Shown piece by piece: positions 35,107 to 45,479 of a DNA stretch of 64,000 bases. The stretch spans positions 47,190 to 111,189 of the forward strand of contig NZ_CABFLM010000049.1 of the NCBI RefSeq assembly GCF_901873365.1, written 5' to 3'. The translations under genes were made by a program, and so were the position numbers. Within the stretch, counting starts at the first letter, position 1. Each line of letters begins with the position of its first letter. The notes beneath the pieces were generated by a model, which was not told the DNA's origin, searched no databases, and worked only from the letters and a program-made list of their open reading frames with translations. The DNA comes from an uncultured Aggregatibacter sp. (GTDB lineage Bacteria > Pseudomonadota > Gammaproteobacteria > Enterobacterales > Pasteurellaceae).

Positions 35107-37896
35107 ATGATAAAAAAACACACATTAGCGCATTTTTCTTTGAAAACCTACTTAGGCAATTTACTGCTCGGATTGACCGCACTTTTCGGGCTTTATTTAA
35201 TTATTGCTTGGTCAGGCTATACCCCATTAGACAACTCATGGGCGACCTCCAGTTTTTCATCAGAAACTATCAACAAAGCCGGCGCACTGGGTGCATGGTT
35301 TGTGGATTTATTTTTCGTTTTTTTCGGCTATATCGGCAATCTTATTCCGTTTAGCTTATGTTTTATTCCCCTGTATTTACTTCGCACCCAATGCCTCAAT
35401 CACCTAACCGGAACGAAAGTGGCATTGCGCTCTTTCGGTTTTATTTTACTCTTATGTGGCTTAACAGTGATTTGCACGTTATCGCTCAGCAATACCGCCA
35501 GTTACCTTGCCGGTGGCGTGTTGGGCGGAAGCTTAACGTTAAACTTATATCCGAGTTTGGGTAAATTCGGCTTGCTTTGCCTTGCGGTGGTATTTGCCGT
35601 GATAGGGTTTATCTTCTGTTCAGGCGCCTCTTTTATTCGCCTGATCGTACGTTTTTATCAGTGGCTTACCATGCAAAATTCACCGGAAACGCCCCCGACT
35701 ATGCACGAACACGTGATGCCACAAACCGAGGTTACAGCGGAAATGCCGGCTGCAGCATCTTCTTCAGAAATCCCGCAGACGCCGCTCGCCAAAGAAAATC
35801 AAACAACGTCTCAACCATCGTCTTCCTTAACAACGGCACCGATTACTATTCATGGATTACAAACGGTTGCCCAATCTGCGGATAACAACACGACGCCACT
35901 AACAACAGCGCCGCCACAAACAGAAGCAAAAACCTTTATTGTCACGGATTTTGAGCCAACCGAACCGTTGCCTCATGTGAGTATTGCGCAACAACAAAAC
36001 AATGTGCCGCCTCAGGCAACACCGGTTTCTACGCGCTCAATGACCGAGACAAATCGTCAACCAGAGACACAAAGTGCGGTCGATTTTGCATCAGATTTTT
36101 ACACGCCTAATTTTAGCGAAGATAATGTGATTCCGTCAGTTTCGTTAGTTTATCCTAGAGAAGAGTCACCTTCACATGGAGAACAGGCGCCTGAAAATCC
36201 ATTAGCTCACCAACTTATTGCGCAGGAACAACAACGCTCACAAGAAATGGAACAGCGTACACAAACCATGAGTACGCAAGAGGCCTCTCCGCAAATGGTG
36301 CAAGAACCTGAATTACCGACCACGACGCCGGAAAGCACAGCCTATAAACCTTATGGCAATTCATTGGTGCATCCTGCCTTCCAACAACACAGTAGTCGTT
36401 TAGAAAAACCCACTACCCCATTACCTAGCTTGGATTTATTAGAACATCATCATTCACAAGCACAAAATATAACCCAAGAAGAAATTGTGGAAACTTCACA
36501 ACGCATTGAGCAGCAATTACGTAATTTTAACGTTAAGGCTAAAGTAAAGGATGTGTTAATCGGCCCGGTGGTAACACGTTATGAACTGGAGTTAGATCCC
36601 GGAGTGAAAGCCTCCAAAGTGACCGGTTTGGATACGGATTTGGCGCGCGCATTGATGTTTCGTTCCATTCGTGTGGCTGAAGTGATTCCCGGCAAACCGT
36701 ATATCGGCATTGAAACGCCAAATGATCACCGCCAAATGGTGCCATTGCGAGATGTCTTAGACAGCGATGAATTCCGCCATTCTAAAGCCTTGCTTTCGAT
36801 GGCGTTAGGGAAAGACATTAGCGGCAAACCGGTCGTTGTGGATTTAGCCAAAATGCCACATTTACTCGTGGCAGGGACAACCGGTTCCGGGAAGTCTGTC
36901 GGGGTTAACACCATGATTTTAAGCTTGCTGTACCGTGTGAAACCGGAAGAGGTGAAATTCATCATGATCGACCCGAAAGTGGTGGAGCTTTCTATTTACA
37001 ACGATATTCCACACCTATTGACCCCGGTAGTCACGGACATGAAAAAAGCCGCGAATGCTTTACGCTGGTGCGTAGATGAAATGGAACGCCGTTATCAATT
37101 ATTGTCGGCTTTGCGCGTGCGCAATATCGAAGGATTCAATGAAAAAATCGATGAATATAATGCCTTAAATATGCCGATCCCGAATCCGTTATGGCGTCCG
37201 GGGGATTCCATGGATTCACTCGCACCGCCGTTAGAAAAACTCAGTTATATCGTCGTGATTGTGGATGAATTTGCTGATTTAATGATGGTTGCCGGCAAAC
37301 AGGTGGAAGAACTCATCGCCCGTTTAGCCCAAAAGGCGCGTGCCATCGGTATTCACCTGATTCTAGCCACTCAACGTCCATCTGTTGATGTGATTACTGG
37401 CTTAATCAAAGCAAACGTACCAAGCCGTATTGCGTTTACTGTGGCAACGAAAATCGACTCTCGTACGATTTTAGATGCGGTTGGTGCTGAATCCTTGTTA
37501 GGCAAAGGCGATATGCTCTATTCTCCACAAGGTTCTACTGAATTAATCCGAATTCACGGTGCCTTCATGAGTGATGATGAGGTCGTGCGTGTCGTGGACG
37601 ATTGGAAAGCGCGCGGCAAACCCAATTACATTGATGGTATTTTAGATGGTAACGATGAAAATGAAAGCGACAGTGAGCGTAATCTCGATCGTTCCGATGA
37701 AATTGATGAGCTCTTTGACGAAGTGGTAGATTTTGTTGTCAGCACCGGTACGACCTCAATTTCCGCTATTCAGCGCCGTTTCCGTGTAGGTTTCAACCGT
37801 GCCGCCAATATTATGGATCAGCTGGAAGAGCAAGGCATTGTTTCCGCCGCGCAAAATGGAAAACGTGAGGTTTTAGCACGTAGTTCGGAATACTAA
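35107..37896 (+). CDS. ftsK: DNA translocase FtsK
   Basis: 929 residues. FtsK anchors at the septum through about four N-terminal membrane helices (residues ~20-185), has a Pro/Gln/Thr-rich linker (~195-430) and a C-terminal hexameric motor that pumps chromosome ends towards dif and activates XerCD. Walker A is [12 protein letters not shown], Walker [13 protein letters not shown], and the gamma winged helix ([26 protein letters not shown]) reads KOPS. The linker is much shorter than in E. coli. An uptake signal at 35176 lies in the first membrane helix (LTALF); another is at 36072. Confidence 0.97.
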   Translation: MIKKHTLAHFSLKTYLGNLLLGLTALFGLYLIIAWSGYTPLDNSWATSSFSSETINKAGALGAWFVDLFFVFFGYIGNLIPFSLCFIPLYLLRTQCLNHLTGTKVALRSFGFILLLCGLTVICTLSLSNTASYLAGGVLGGSLTLNLYPSLGKFGLLCLAVVFAVIGFIFCSGASFIRLIVRFYQWLTMQNSPETPPTMHEHVMPQTEVTAEMPAAASSSEIPQTPLAKENQTTSQPSSSLTTAPITIHGLQTVAQSADNNTTPLTTAPPQTEAKTFIVTDFEPTEPLPHVSIAQQQNNVPPQATPVSTRSMTETNRQPETQSAVDFASDFYTPNFSEDNVIPSVSLVYPREESPSHGEQAPENPLAHQLIAQEQQRSQEMEQRTQTMSTQEASPQMVQEPELPTTTPESTAYKPYGNSLVHPAFQQHSSRLEKPTTPLPSLDLLEHHHSQAQNITQEEIVETSQRIEQQLRNFNVKAKVKDVLIGPVVTRYELELDPGVKASKVTGLDTDLARALMFRSIRVAEVIPGKPYIGIETPNDHRQMVPLRDVLDSDEFRHSKALLSMALGKDISGKPVVVDLAKMPHLLVAGTTGSGKSVGVNTMILSLLYRVKPEEVKFIMIDPKVVELSIYNDIPHLLTPVVTDMKKAANALRWCVDEMERRYQLLSALRVRNIEGFNEKIDEYNALNMPIPNPLWRPGDSMDSLAPPLEKLSYIVVIVDEFADLMMVAGKQVEELIARLAQKARAIGIHLILATQRPSVDVITGLIKANVPSRIAFTVATKIDSRTILDAVGAESLLGKGDMLYSPQGSTELIRIHGAFMSDDEVVRVVDDWKARGKPNYIDGILDGNDENESDSERNLDRSDEIDELFDEVVDFVVSTGTTSISAIQRRFRVGFNRAANIMDQLEEQGIVSAAQNGKREVLARSSEY

Positions 37897-37937
37897 CGAC
37901 ACTTACATATTAAACCGCACTTGATTTTATCTCCCTC

Positions 37938-38113
37938 GTAGCGTGCAACTTGTTGCACGAAATCAAGAATCGTTGATGTGAAGAATGACGTTCGGAGCGT
38001 ATTTGTGCGAGAGGTGGCATTCGATGAATCTGTAGAACGGCATGGCGTTTGATCAATCCATGGGTAACATGATGTGCGGTGGGGAATTCATCATGCATCA
38101 AGATGCACGCTAC
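37938..38113 (+). repeat. GTAG-headed double-hairpin repeat, copy 1 (176 bases)
   Basis: It starts GTAGCGTGCAACTTGTTGCA and ends GCATCAAGATGCACGCTAC. Each end is a hairpin (GTGCAAC-TT-GTTGCAC and GTGCATC-AA-GATGCAC) carrying a GTAG head in opposite orientation. This is the longest of five copies. The ftsK to TadG-like gap (37897-38773, 877 bases) contains four copies in the same orientation, uptake-signal pairs between the first three copies, and no credible gene. Confidence 0.88.
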
Positions 38114-38138
38114 CATGCCTTAATATATTAAATACTAA

Positions 38139-38191
38139 AAGTGCGGTGGATTTCAACAACGTTTAAAACGTTAGAAAAATCCACCGCACTT
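38139..38191. terminator. Inverted uptake-signal pair between repeat copies 1 and 2
   Basis: AAGTGCGGTGGATTT (38139-38153) and AAATCCACCGCACTT (38177-38191) form a perfect 15-bp stem. It is part of the linker that is repeated along with the double-hairpin units. Confidence 0.75.
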
Positions 38192-38206
38192 GATTTTATC
38201 TCCCTT

Positions 38207-38364
38207 GTAGCGTGCAACTTGTTGCACGAAATGATGAATCGTTGATGTGAAGAATGACGTTCGGAGTTACATTGGGTCAATCCGCGAATGGCAGGATATT
38301 CGATAAATCTGTGGGCGACATTGTGTGCTGTGGGGAATTCATCGTGCATCAAGATGCACGCTAC
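38207..38364 (+). repeat. GTAG-headed double-hairpin repeat, copy 2 (158 bases)
   Basis: Same ends as copy 1, with an internal deletion and several changes in the middle. The flanks (CGCACTTGATTTTATCTCCC before, CCATG-C/T-CTTA after) also match copy 1, so the whole unit plus linker has been duplicated. Confidence 0.88.
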
Positions 38365-38390
38365 CATGTCTTACTATATTAAACCTCCAA

Positions 38391-38443
38391 AAGTGCGGTG
38401 GCTTTTTCCAATGTTTAAAATGTCAGAAAAATCCACCGCACTT
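38391..38443. terminator. Inverted uptake-signal pair between repeat copies 2 and 3
   Basis: AAGTGCGGTGG (38391-38401) pairs with CCACCGCACTT (38433-38443); the linker resembles that at 38139-38191. Confidence 0.75.
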
Positions 38444-38458
38444 GATTTTATCTCCCTT

Positions 38459-38578
38459 GTAGCGTGCAACTTGTTGCACGAAATTGATCGTCGTTATTAT
38501 GACGGCACGGTATTCGATAAATCCGTGGGCAACATCGTGTGCGGCGTAGAATCTGTCGTGCATCAAGATGCACGCTAC
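38459..38578 (+). repeat. GTAG-headed double-hairpin repeat, copy 3 (120 bases)
   Basis: Same terminal hairpins; the middle is shorter than in copies 1 and 2 and retains the stretch ATTCGATAAATC-GTGGGC-ACAT also found in copy 2. Confidence 0.88.
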
Positions 38579-38623
38579 TATGTCTTAATATATTAAACAC
38601 CGCACTTTATTTCATGCATCCCC

Positions 38624-38717
38624 GTAGCGTGCAACTTGTTGCACGAAATTAAAAATCCTCGACATAAGGGAAATGGCGTTCGGTGTGAAATCTGTCGTGC
38701 ATCAAGATGCACGCTAC
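38624..38717 (+). repeat. GTAG-headed double-hairpin repeat, copy 4 (94 bases)
   Basis: The shortest copy in the array, with the same hairpins and a minimal centre. Its length equals that of the distant copy at 63893-63986, suggesting 94 bases is the basic unit. It is followed by a hairpin (ATGCCGATC...GATCGGCAT, 38723-38750) that probably ends the TadG-like transcript. Confidence 0.88.
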
Positions 38718-38773
38718 AAAAAATGCCGATCGGTGTTCACTGATCGGCATTGTGTTTGAAAGGTATTATCGCA

Positions 38774-40573
38774 TTATTTGCGTTTTATTTTTTGTGAAGA
38801 AGATGTCCCCAATTCTTCTTGAAGACCTAAAATTTCACTAAAGGCATCAAGTAATTGTTGTTTGCTTTTAACTACGTAGTAGTAATCATCAACACATTTT
38901 TTCCATGCATTATAGTTCGGCATATTATCATTTGTGGTAGAATTTGCAGATCCTTTTCTTGGGTCATAAGAAATGGCAATAAACCCGATTCTTGCATCTT
39001 CTTTATGATATTTTGGATTTTGTAAAGAGTTTAATTTATCCTTAATTTTTTGACACATTCCATTATCTTGGAACTCTATAAAGGAGCCCGCATATGGAAA
39101 GTTGTCTATCCCATCAGATACAACAACCATTATTTTCTTTGAATTTTTCCCAATCTTATTTAATTTAGCTCGATAAGCAGGATCTTCAGCTACCATAGTA
39201 TTGGTTGCCATCAGCATACCAGAGGAAGCATTTGTTTGATTATGTGGCTTCATTGCATTTAATTCATTCATTAATGCCTTTTGTCCACTTTCTCCTTCAA
39301 ACCAAGCTTGAGTAGATACCCCTTCAGTTTTATCTTTTTTATTTGGGCACATATAAAGAGCGGTATCTGCAGTAGCCTTATCAAGGATAAGATCGTATTT
39401 TCTTGGTTTTCCATCAAATAGGTCAATTTGATTAACCGTTTTTTGTATATCGATATACTCTTTCAACATCGCCCGTGCAGCGTCTGAATTCCATTCTTGA
39501 ATTAAGATTTTTATCGCTTCTTCTTTCTTATCCTCGGCTTTACATTTATATACTGGTACTTTCTTTTTTACTGAAGTGCCATCTGCTGCTGTAAAGTCTC
39601 TCTCTACCTCACCATCTACACAATCATGAAAGTATCCATCTGAACGACCATACTTTTGAGCCATCTTTTTTAGAAAAGCCGCTTTATCAGATAACTTATA
39701 GTAGTTTATCAAACTAACTTCATAAGAAATTTTTTTATCTGCCTCACCAGTTTTTGGCAAAAAAGGCATTTGACAACGCTTGTCATTCCACTGACGAGAT
39801 GCGTCATTAAAAAGTGTAAACCCCATGCGACTATTCTGTCCACTTAATACCGCTGCACTCACTTCATTAATTACTTGTTTTAATACTTCTTCCTTCGAGG
39901 GTTTATTTGATCCATTATTTAAATCTTCCTCCATGGATCCCGAAAAGTCAGCAACCAACATCACTTCCATCGGTACACCACCACTTTGCTTCACGGCATA
40001 AGACGCACCTGAATTGACTGGTAGGCGACCATCCGGGCTTTTTACCCATTCATCAATAACGCCGAAACCATTTCTACGGCGGACGTCCCCTTGCACCGTG
40101 CAAGTTACGCCGTCTTCACCTTTACCGGACTGACTGAGCGGTTCACAAAAGGCAGTAAAATCTTTTGTAATGGTAATTGGTGCGTTTGCGCCTTCACCAT
40201 AAGAACGCAAATACAACTTCACCGTATCTTGTACTAATTCTTGATTACGTTTTGTCACTCTTGTACTAAATTGTTTGTCTGCCGGCAGTGCTTTTTCTTG
40301 CGCTGTTAAATTTTGGCGCATGAGATCACTGTGATCCTTTTTGGCACGAAATTCGTTATTCTCCGCTGTCAACAATAAGGCGGCTTGGTCGGTAGCTTGT
40401 GATAAACGAGTTTTATCAAGCAAAATACCGGTGGTTTCTACGGTAAATGCCACGAGGATGATCAACGGCAGTAACAACAATGCCGTCATGACACCATATA
40501 CCCCTTGTTGATCGAGGTAAAATGCTTTTATTTTTTGTGATAAACGTGAAAGAAAGCTTTCTGTTACGCTCAT
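38774..40573 (-). CDS. TadG-like pilus-assembly protein with von Willebrand A domain
   Basis: 599 residues. The N-terminus is cytoplasmic and basic, then one membrane helix in the Tad/TadE-G domain (GVYGVMTALLLLPLIILVAF, then TRLSQATDQAALL). The large extracytoplasmic part is a von Willebrand A domain with the metal-binding DxSxS in LVADFSGSMEE and a later SDGIDN. This matches TadG of Flp/Tad fimbriae. No other tad or flp gene is present in the window, so it is an orphan copy. The middle is AT-rich with lysine-rich sequence compared with its neighbours. It may be a stand-alone surface or envelope protein. Confidence 0.8.
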   Translation of the reverse strand: MSVTESFLSRLSQKIKAFYLDQQGVYGVMTALLLLPLIILVAFTVETTGILLDKTRLSQATDQAALLLTAENNEFRAKKDHSDLMRQNLTAQEKALPADKQFSTRVTKRNQELVQDTVKLYLRSYGEGANAPITITKDFTAFCEPLSQSGKGEDGVTCTVQGDVRRRNGFGVIDEWVKSPDGRLPVNSGASYAVKQSGGVPMEVMLVADFSGSMEEDLNNGSNKPSKEEVLKQVINEVSAAVLSGQNSRMGFTLFNDASRQWNDKRCQMPFLPKTGEADKKISYEVSLINYYKLSDKAAFLKKMAQKYGRSDGYFHDCVDGEVERDFTAADGTSVKKKVPVYKCKAEDKKEEAIKILIQEWNSDAARAMLKEYIDIQKTVNQIDLFDGKPRKYDLILDKATADTALYMCPNKKDKTEGVSTQAWFEGESGQKALMNELNAMKPHNQTNASSGMLMATNTMVAEDPAYRAKLNKIGKNSKKIMVVVSDGIDNFPYAGSFIEFQDNGMCQKIKDKLNSLQNPKYHKEDARIGFIAISYDPRKGSANSTTNDNMPNYNAWKKCVDDYYYVVKSKQQLLDAFSEILGLQEELGTSSSQKIKRK

Positions 40574-40750
40574 AACATGAACTCCAAAGTTAATTTAAAT
40601 ACTGAATTAGCACACCTATTCATTGAAACTTTTCTCATTAAAGATCAGAATCCATACAGACTTGTACAGATTCTACACTATTTGGAACTCAGAGGGGAAG
40701 ATTTACACAAATTTTACATTGTTTTTTGCTTTATATTCTATCGGTAGCCA

Positions 40751-41821
40751 TTAGCTCCGTTTACGTGCCAGTAGCCACCATGTAATCGCTAAGAATAACA
40801 TACTCGGCATCAGCGCACCGATTAACGGAGTTGTGTTGTAAACCAAGCTGAATTTGCCGAACAGTTCATTCACTACATAAAACAAGAAACCAAAACAAAT
40901 CCCGATGAGAATCCGTGCACCGGCAGTGACACTACGCAATGGGCCGAAAATAAAGGACAGCGCTAACATCATCATCACGCCTACAGAAATGGGTTGGAAC
41001 AACTTGCGCCAATAGGTGAGCTCGAAGTTTTTCGAATCCTGCCCCGTTTCTTTTAAGAAGGTGATGTAATTAGATAATCCCGAAATGGACAACGATGTTG
41101 GTCTTAAGGATGCCACGCCCAGTTTGTCTGGGGTTAAATTGGTTTGCCATTCTTCATTTAAACGGTTGACCGTGTTGACTCCCTCTGGTTGAATGATGGA
41201 TTCATTGACTTGTTGTAACATCCACTTGCCGTCATTAAATGTGGCCTGATTAGCGTGCTTGAGTTTTTCCAAGCGGCGTTGTTCATTAAAGGTGTAAATA
41301 TAAATATCGTGTAATTCTATGTCATCGGAGATGCTGCGAACATACACGAAATTGTTGCCATCTTTCGCCCAAATGCCGTTTTTTACCGATAACATCGACC
41401 CGCCGGAAATGGCTTTGGAACGCATATCACGGGCAAATTGTTCGGTTTGCGGAATACCCCATTCGCCAATCATCATGGTCAATAACACTAACGGAATGGT
41501 GGTTTTCATCACCGCAAGACCGATTCGCATACGGGAAAAACCGGAAGACTGCATGACGACCAATTCACTTCGGCTGGCAAGGTTGCCTAAGGCGATTAAT
41601 GCGCCCAATAAGGCTGCCATGGGGAAAAACGTTTCCACATCTTTTGGCATCGTCAATACGGTATAAGCAATCGCTTGCCAAATATCGTAAGTGCCTTTAC
41701 CGACGCTACGAAATTGCTCCACAAATTTAATGATCGCAGACAAGCCTACCAACATGAATAACGTGGCAAAAATCGTGCCTAAAATGCTTTTACCGATATA
41801 GCGTTCTAATGTATTCATCAT
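40751..41821 (-). CDS. lptG: LPS export permease LptG
   Basis: 356 residues. LptG pairs with LptF and the LptB ATPase to extract lipopolysaccharide from the inner membrane. Three N-terminal helices, a periplasmic beta-jellyroll domain and three C-terminal helices are visible, starting LERYIGKSILGTIF. It begins two bases after lptF ends, so the two are co-transcribed. LptG rather than LptF is indicated by second position and by the start sequence. Confidence 0.94.
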   Translation of the reverse strand: MMNTLERYIGKSILGTIFATLFMLVGLSAIIKFVEQFRSVGKGTYDIWQAIAYTVLTMPKDVETFFPMAALLGALIALGNLASRSELVVMQSSGFSRMRIGLAVMKTTIPLVLLTMMIGEWGIPQTEQFARDMRSKAISGGSMLSVKNGIWAKDGNNFVYVRSISDDIELHDIYIYTFNEQRRLEKLKHANQATFNDGKWMLQQVNESIIQPEGVNTVNRLNEEWQTNLTPDKLGVASLRPTSLSISGLSNYITFLKETGQDSKNFELTYWRKLFQPISVGVMMMLALSFIFGPLRSVTAGARILIGICFGFLFYVVNELFGKFSLVYNTTPLIGALMPSMLFLAITWWLLARKRS

Positions 41822-41823
41822 GT

Positions 41824-42927
41824 TTATCCTTGTTTTGCCGTCTTGCCGAAGGAATAACGAATGCGATACATAAACGCACTATGCCAACTATTCAAGAAAA
41901 TCGCAAAAGCGAAAAAGGCGATATTCACTAACGGCATGAACAACGAGGCATCTAATTTGCCTGCGCTGCCGGCAGACTTCAGCGAGCTTTGTAATAGGAA
42001 GTAAATCAAATATAACAACAACGCCGGCAATACTTTGGCAAAGCGGCCTTGACGTGGATTCACACGGCTTAACGGCACTGCCAGCAATGCCATAATCGGC
42101 ACCGCGAGAATCAAGGTTAAACGCCAATGAAACTCGGTTTTCATCGCCGGCGTATTGGCATTCCACAATTGCATAATATCCATTTCACCGGCTTCATCGG
42201 CATCCTCTGCCACGGTTTTATGGCCTAAATAAGCTTGATATTCGTCAAAATGCGTAATGCGAAAATCAGGCAAAATTGCCGTACCTTCAAAACGATCACT
42301 ATTTTGCAAATTTAAGATCTGATCGCCGTTTGGCAAGGCTTTTAATTCGCCTTTTTCCGCCACAATCACGGAAGGCTTGCTCTGCCCTTTTGGCTGGGTT
42401 TGGAAGACATAAACGTTATTGATTTGGTTATCTTGAATGTTATCAATAAACAACACGAAATCGCTGCTATTTGCCGTCATAAATTGACCGGCAGACAATG
42501 CCCCCATATTCGGATTGGCTTTCGCTTCTTCTACAATTTCCGTTTGCTTATGAATCGCCCACGGCGTCAACCATAAGGCATTGTAAGCCGCCACCGCAGC
42601 AGTAAACAAAGACAGGATCAAGACGACTTTAATCAAAATGCCTTGACCAATACCGCAAGCGCGCATGACGGTAATTTCACTTTCGGCATAGAGCCGCCCA
42701 AGGGTCAACAAAATCGCGATGAATAAACAAAGCGGCAACATTAATTGCGCCATGGTTGGCATCCCTAGCCCGAGCAAGGAAAACACCAAATCGGCAGGCA
42801 CTTGTCCATTTGCCGCAGAACCCAACACGCGCACCAACTGTTGACAGAAAAAAATCAACAGCAAAATGAACAAAATCGCTATTTGGCTTTTAAAAACTTC
42901 TTTCGTTAAATATCTGGTTAAAATCAC
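41824..42927 (-). CDS. lptF: LPS export permease LptF
   Basis: 367 residues with the same six-helix plus jellyroll layout as LptG. It starts [19 protein letters not shown], typical of LptF. It is divergent from pepA across a 149-base shared promoter region, the arrangement also found in E. coli. No uptake signal is seen in lptF or lptG. Confidence 0.94.
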   Translation of the reverse strand: MILTRYLTKEVFKSQIAILFILLLIFFCQQLVRVLGSAANGQVPADLVFSLLGLGMPTMAQLMLPLCLFIAILLTLGRLYAESEITVMRACGIGQGILIKVVLILSLFTAAVAAYNALWLTPWAIHKQTEIVEEAKANPNMGALSAGQFMTANSSDFVLFIDNIQDNQINNVYVFQTQPKGQSKPSVIVAEKGELKALPNGDQILNLQNSDRFEGTAILPDFRITHFDEYQAYLGHKTVAEDADEAGEMDIMQLWNANTPAMKTEFHWRLTLILAVPIMALLAVPLSRVNPRQGRFAKVLPALLLYLIYFLLQSSLKSAGSAGKLDASLFMPLVNIAFFAFAIFLNSWHSAFMYRIRYSFGKTAKQG

Positions 42928-43076
42928 TTTTTTTGCCTATTTTCTCTTGCTATTTCAGCAAAAGAGATTAAATTCGTTGCATTTGACACGGGCAAATTAA
43001 GTGCAAGCCCGAAATAATGAGTGGCGTATAATACCTTAAATTTGACATTGAAAACAGAAAAATAAGCGAGGAAAAC

Positions 43077-44570
43077 ATGAACTACAGCGCGCAACAAGCC
43101 GCCATAAACCCATCTGCCGATTGCCTGATTGTCGGCGTTTTTGAAGAGAAAACCCTATCACCAAGTGCGGTTAAAATTAACGACATTTCACAAAATTACC
43201 TCAGCCGACTTGTCGAAAGCGGCGAAGTTAGCGGTAAATTAGGCGAAACGACATTATTACGCCATCTTCCCAATATTGCCGCCGAACGTGTGTTACTGGT
43301 GGGTTGTGGCAAAGCAGGCGAACTACTAAATGAACGCCAATATAAACAGCTTATCCAAAAAACCGTACAGGCTCTAAAAACCACCCAAACCCAAAGTGCG
43401 GTCAGTTTTTTAACTGAAATTCCACTTAATCAACGGGCGCTTTACTGGAACATCCGCTTTGCTATTGAAACCATCGAACAGGATTTATATCAATTCACTC
43501 AATTCAAGAGTCAAAAAATAGCAGAAAAATCCACCGCACTTTCAGGAGTGATTTTTAACGTTGCCGCAGATGAGCTGGCATCCGCCGAACAAGCGATCCA
43601 ACAGGGTTGCGCCGTTGCTTTGGGCGTACGCCATGCTAAAGATGTGGCGAACTGCCCGCCGAATGTGTGCAACCCGACTTATCTAGCGAACAAAGCCTTG
43701 CACTTAGCCGAAACCTCACCACTGATTAAAACCACTATTGTAGGTGAAGCGGAGATGGAAAAAATGGGTATGGGTGCCTATCTTGCCGTATCACGCGGCG
43801 CGCACAACGAGGCAAAATTAGCCATTATGGAATACCGTAATGCCCCGAACCCGAACGCAAAACCGATCGTGTTAGTGGGCAAAGGGTTAACCTTTGATGC
43901 CGGCGGTATTTCCCTCAAACCGGCTGCCGACATGGATGAAATGAAATACGACATGTGCGGCGCGGCTTCCGTTTATGGCGTGATGAATGCCTTAGCACAA
44001 CTACAGTTGCCATTAAACGTGATCGGTGTGATGGCAGGCTGTGAAAATCTCCCAGACGGCAACGCTTATCGCCCGGGCGATATTCTCACCACCATGAATG
44101 GCTTAACCGTGGAAGTCTTAAACACCGATGCGGAAGGTCGCTTGGTGCTGTGTGATACGCTCACTTATGTAGAACGTTTCGATCCTGAACTGGTCATTGA
44201 CATTGCCACCTTAACAGGTGCTTGCGTCGTCGCATTAGGGCAACACAACAGTGGTTTAGTTTCTACCCATGACGACATTGCAGCCGCGCTTGAACAAGCG
44301 GCACAACAAAGTGCCGACAAGGCATGGCGTTTACCGTTAAGCGAAGAATACCAAGAACAGTTAAAATCCAACTTTGCCGATTTAGCCAATATTGGCGGAC
44401 GTTGGGGCGGTGCGATCACAGCAGGGGCGTTCCTCGCCAATTTCACCAAGAAATACCCATGGGCGCACCTCGACATTGCCGGGACCGCATGGCTACAAGG
44501 CGCAAACAAAGGGGCTACCGGCAGACCGGTTTCCTTGCTCGTACAATTCCTGTTAAATCAAGTGAAATAA
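43077..44570 (+). CDS. pepA: Leucyl aminopeptidase PepA
   Basis: 497 residues. A hexameric two-metal M17 aminopeptidase removing N-terminal Leu and other residues; in E. coli it also binds DNA at Xer sites. The catalytic domain has [16 protein letters not shown] with metal-binding Asp and Lys, and [16 protein letters not shown] with Asp, Glu and Arg. Three uptake signals lie in the first third (43163, 43393, 43533), the less conserved N-terminal domain. AGCGAGG precedes the ATG. Confidence 0.96.
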   Translation: MNYSAQQAAINPSADCLIVGVFEEKTLSPSAVKINDISQNYLSRLVESGEVSGKLGETTLLRHLPNIAAERVLLVGCGKAGELLNERQYKQLIQKTVQALKTTQTQSAVSFLTEIPLNQRALYWNIRFAIETIEQDLYQFTQFKSQKIAEKSTALSGVIFNVAADELASAEQAIQQGCAVALGVRHAKDVANCPPNVCNPTYLANKALHLAETSPLIKTTIVGEAEMEKMGMGAYLAVSRGAHNEAKLAIMEYRNAPNPNAKPIVLVGKGLTFDAGGISLKPAADMDEMKYDMCGAASVYGVMNALAQLQLPLNVIGVMAGCENLPDGNAYRPGDILTTMNGLTVEVLNTDAEGRLVLCDTLTYVERFDPELVIDIATLTGACVVALGQHNSGLVSTHDDIAAALEQAAQQSADKAWRLPLSEEYQEQLKSNFADLANIGGRWGGAITAGAFLANFTKKYPWAHLDIAGTAWLQGANKGATGRPVSLLVQFLLNQVK

Positions 44571-44616
44571 AAATACGACCCAAAACGACCGCACTTAGAA
44601 TGCCTGAGGATGACTT

Positions 44617-45417
44617 ATGACAATCGACGACATAGATTTTAATGCGCTTTATAAGCAACATCTTATCGCCTGTAATCATTATCATTTGCCGCCGGACAAA
44701 TGGGATAAAAAAGCGCCCAAAATGGCTGAAAATTTGGTGGGTAAGCCAAGTTGCTATAACGCGCAGTTAATGGCGGCAATGCAAATGCAGCCGGATGAAA
44801 CCCTCTTGGATATCGGCTGCGGTCCGGGTACATTTGCCGTACCTTTGGCGCAACATTGTCGTCAGGTTTACGCATTGGATTACAGCACGGGCATGTTAGC
44901 GGCACTGGCTGAGTTCAAACACGCCCAACAACTGGATAATTTACACTTACTCCATAAATCTTGGGCGGATAACTGGGATGATGTGCCGGCGGCAGATGTG
45001 GTACTTGCCTCCCGCTCTACCTTGGTCGATGACTTAGATGATATGATCGCGAAGATCTGTGCCAAAGCCCAAAAACGGGTGTATCTCACTTCGGTGACGC
45101 AACGCCATTTTTTAGATGAAGGCGTGTTTTCTGCGATTGGGCGTAATGATATTGGTTTCCCAACCTATATTTACCTGCTCAATCGGCTTTATCAAAAAGG
45201 CATTCAAGCGAATCTGAATTTCATTGAAACGGAATCCGGTCGCTTTATGGGCGAAACCTACGAAGACTTACTGGCTTCCGTAGAATTTTCCCTTGGTGCG
45301 TTAAATGAACAAGAAAAACAACGTCTTGCGGAGTTTTATTGTCAAAAACAACATCACAATGAACCGATTAAACACGGACAGCCCAAATGGGCGTTAATTT
45401 GGTGGGATGTCGCTTAA
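44617..45417 (+). CDS. Class I SAM-dependent methyltransferase
   Basis: 266 residues. The Rossmann methyltransferase fold is shown by motif I LLDIGCGPGTFAVPLA (about 69-84), the acidic end of strand 2 in YALDYSTGM, and ADVVLASRS as motif IV. The N-terminal 50 residues are helical and the C-terminus has no recognised domain. The substrate is not evident. It follows pepA after 46 bases (with an uptake signal at 44588) and precedes the MenC fusion gene; whether they are one operon is uncertain. Confidence 0.85.
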   Translation: MTIDDIDFNALYKQHLIACNHYHLPPDKWDKKAPKMAENLVGKPSCYNAQLMAAMQMQPDETLLDIGCGPGTFAVPLAQHCRQVYALDYSTGMLAALAEFKHAQQLDNLHLLHKSWADNWDDVPAADVVLASRSTLVDDLDDMIAKICAKAQKRVYLTSVTQRHFLDEGVFSAIGRNDIGFPTYIYLLNRLYQKGIQANLNFIETESGRFMGETYEDLLASVEFSLGALNEQEKQRLAEFYCQKQHHNEPIKHGQPKWALIWWDVA

Positions 45418-45479
45418 ATGCAGCGAAAATCCCCTGCTTTTATCACGCATTTCATTCATCATAGACGGAGTAACAGACA

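Noticed and set aside
38288..38596. 102-codon open frame in the repeat array
   Set aside because: It runs through repeat copies 2 and 3 and an uptake-signal pair; no ribosome site or protein-like pattern.
37938..38717. CRISPR array
   Set aside because: The repeats are long, palindromic at both ends and unequal in length, with homologous rather than unique spacers, and no cas genes are present.
38774..40573. Recent foreign origin of the TadG-like gene from lack of uptake signals
   Set aside because: The neighbouring core genes lptG and lptF, and also letB and most of prc, lack them as well, so absence is not informative.
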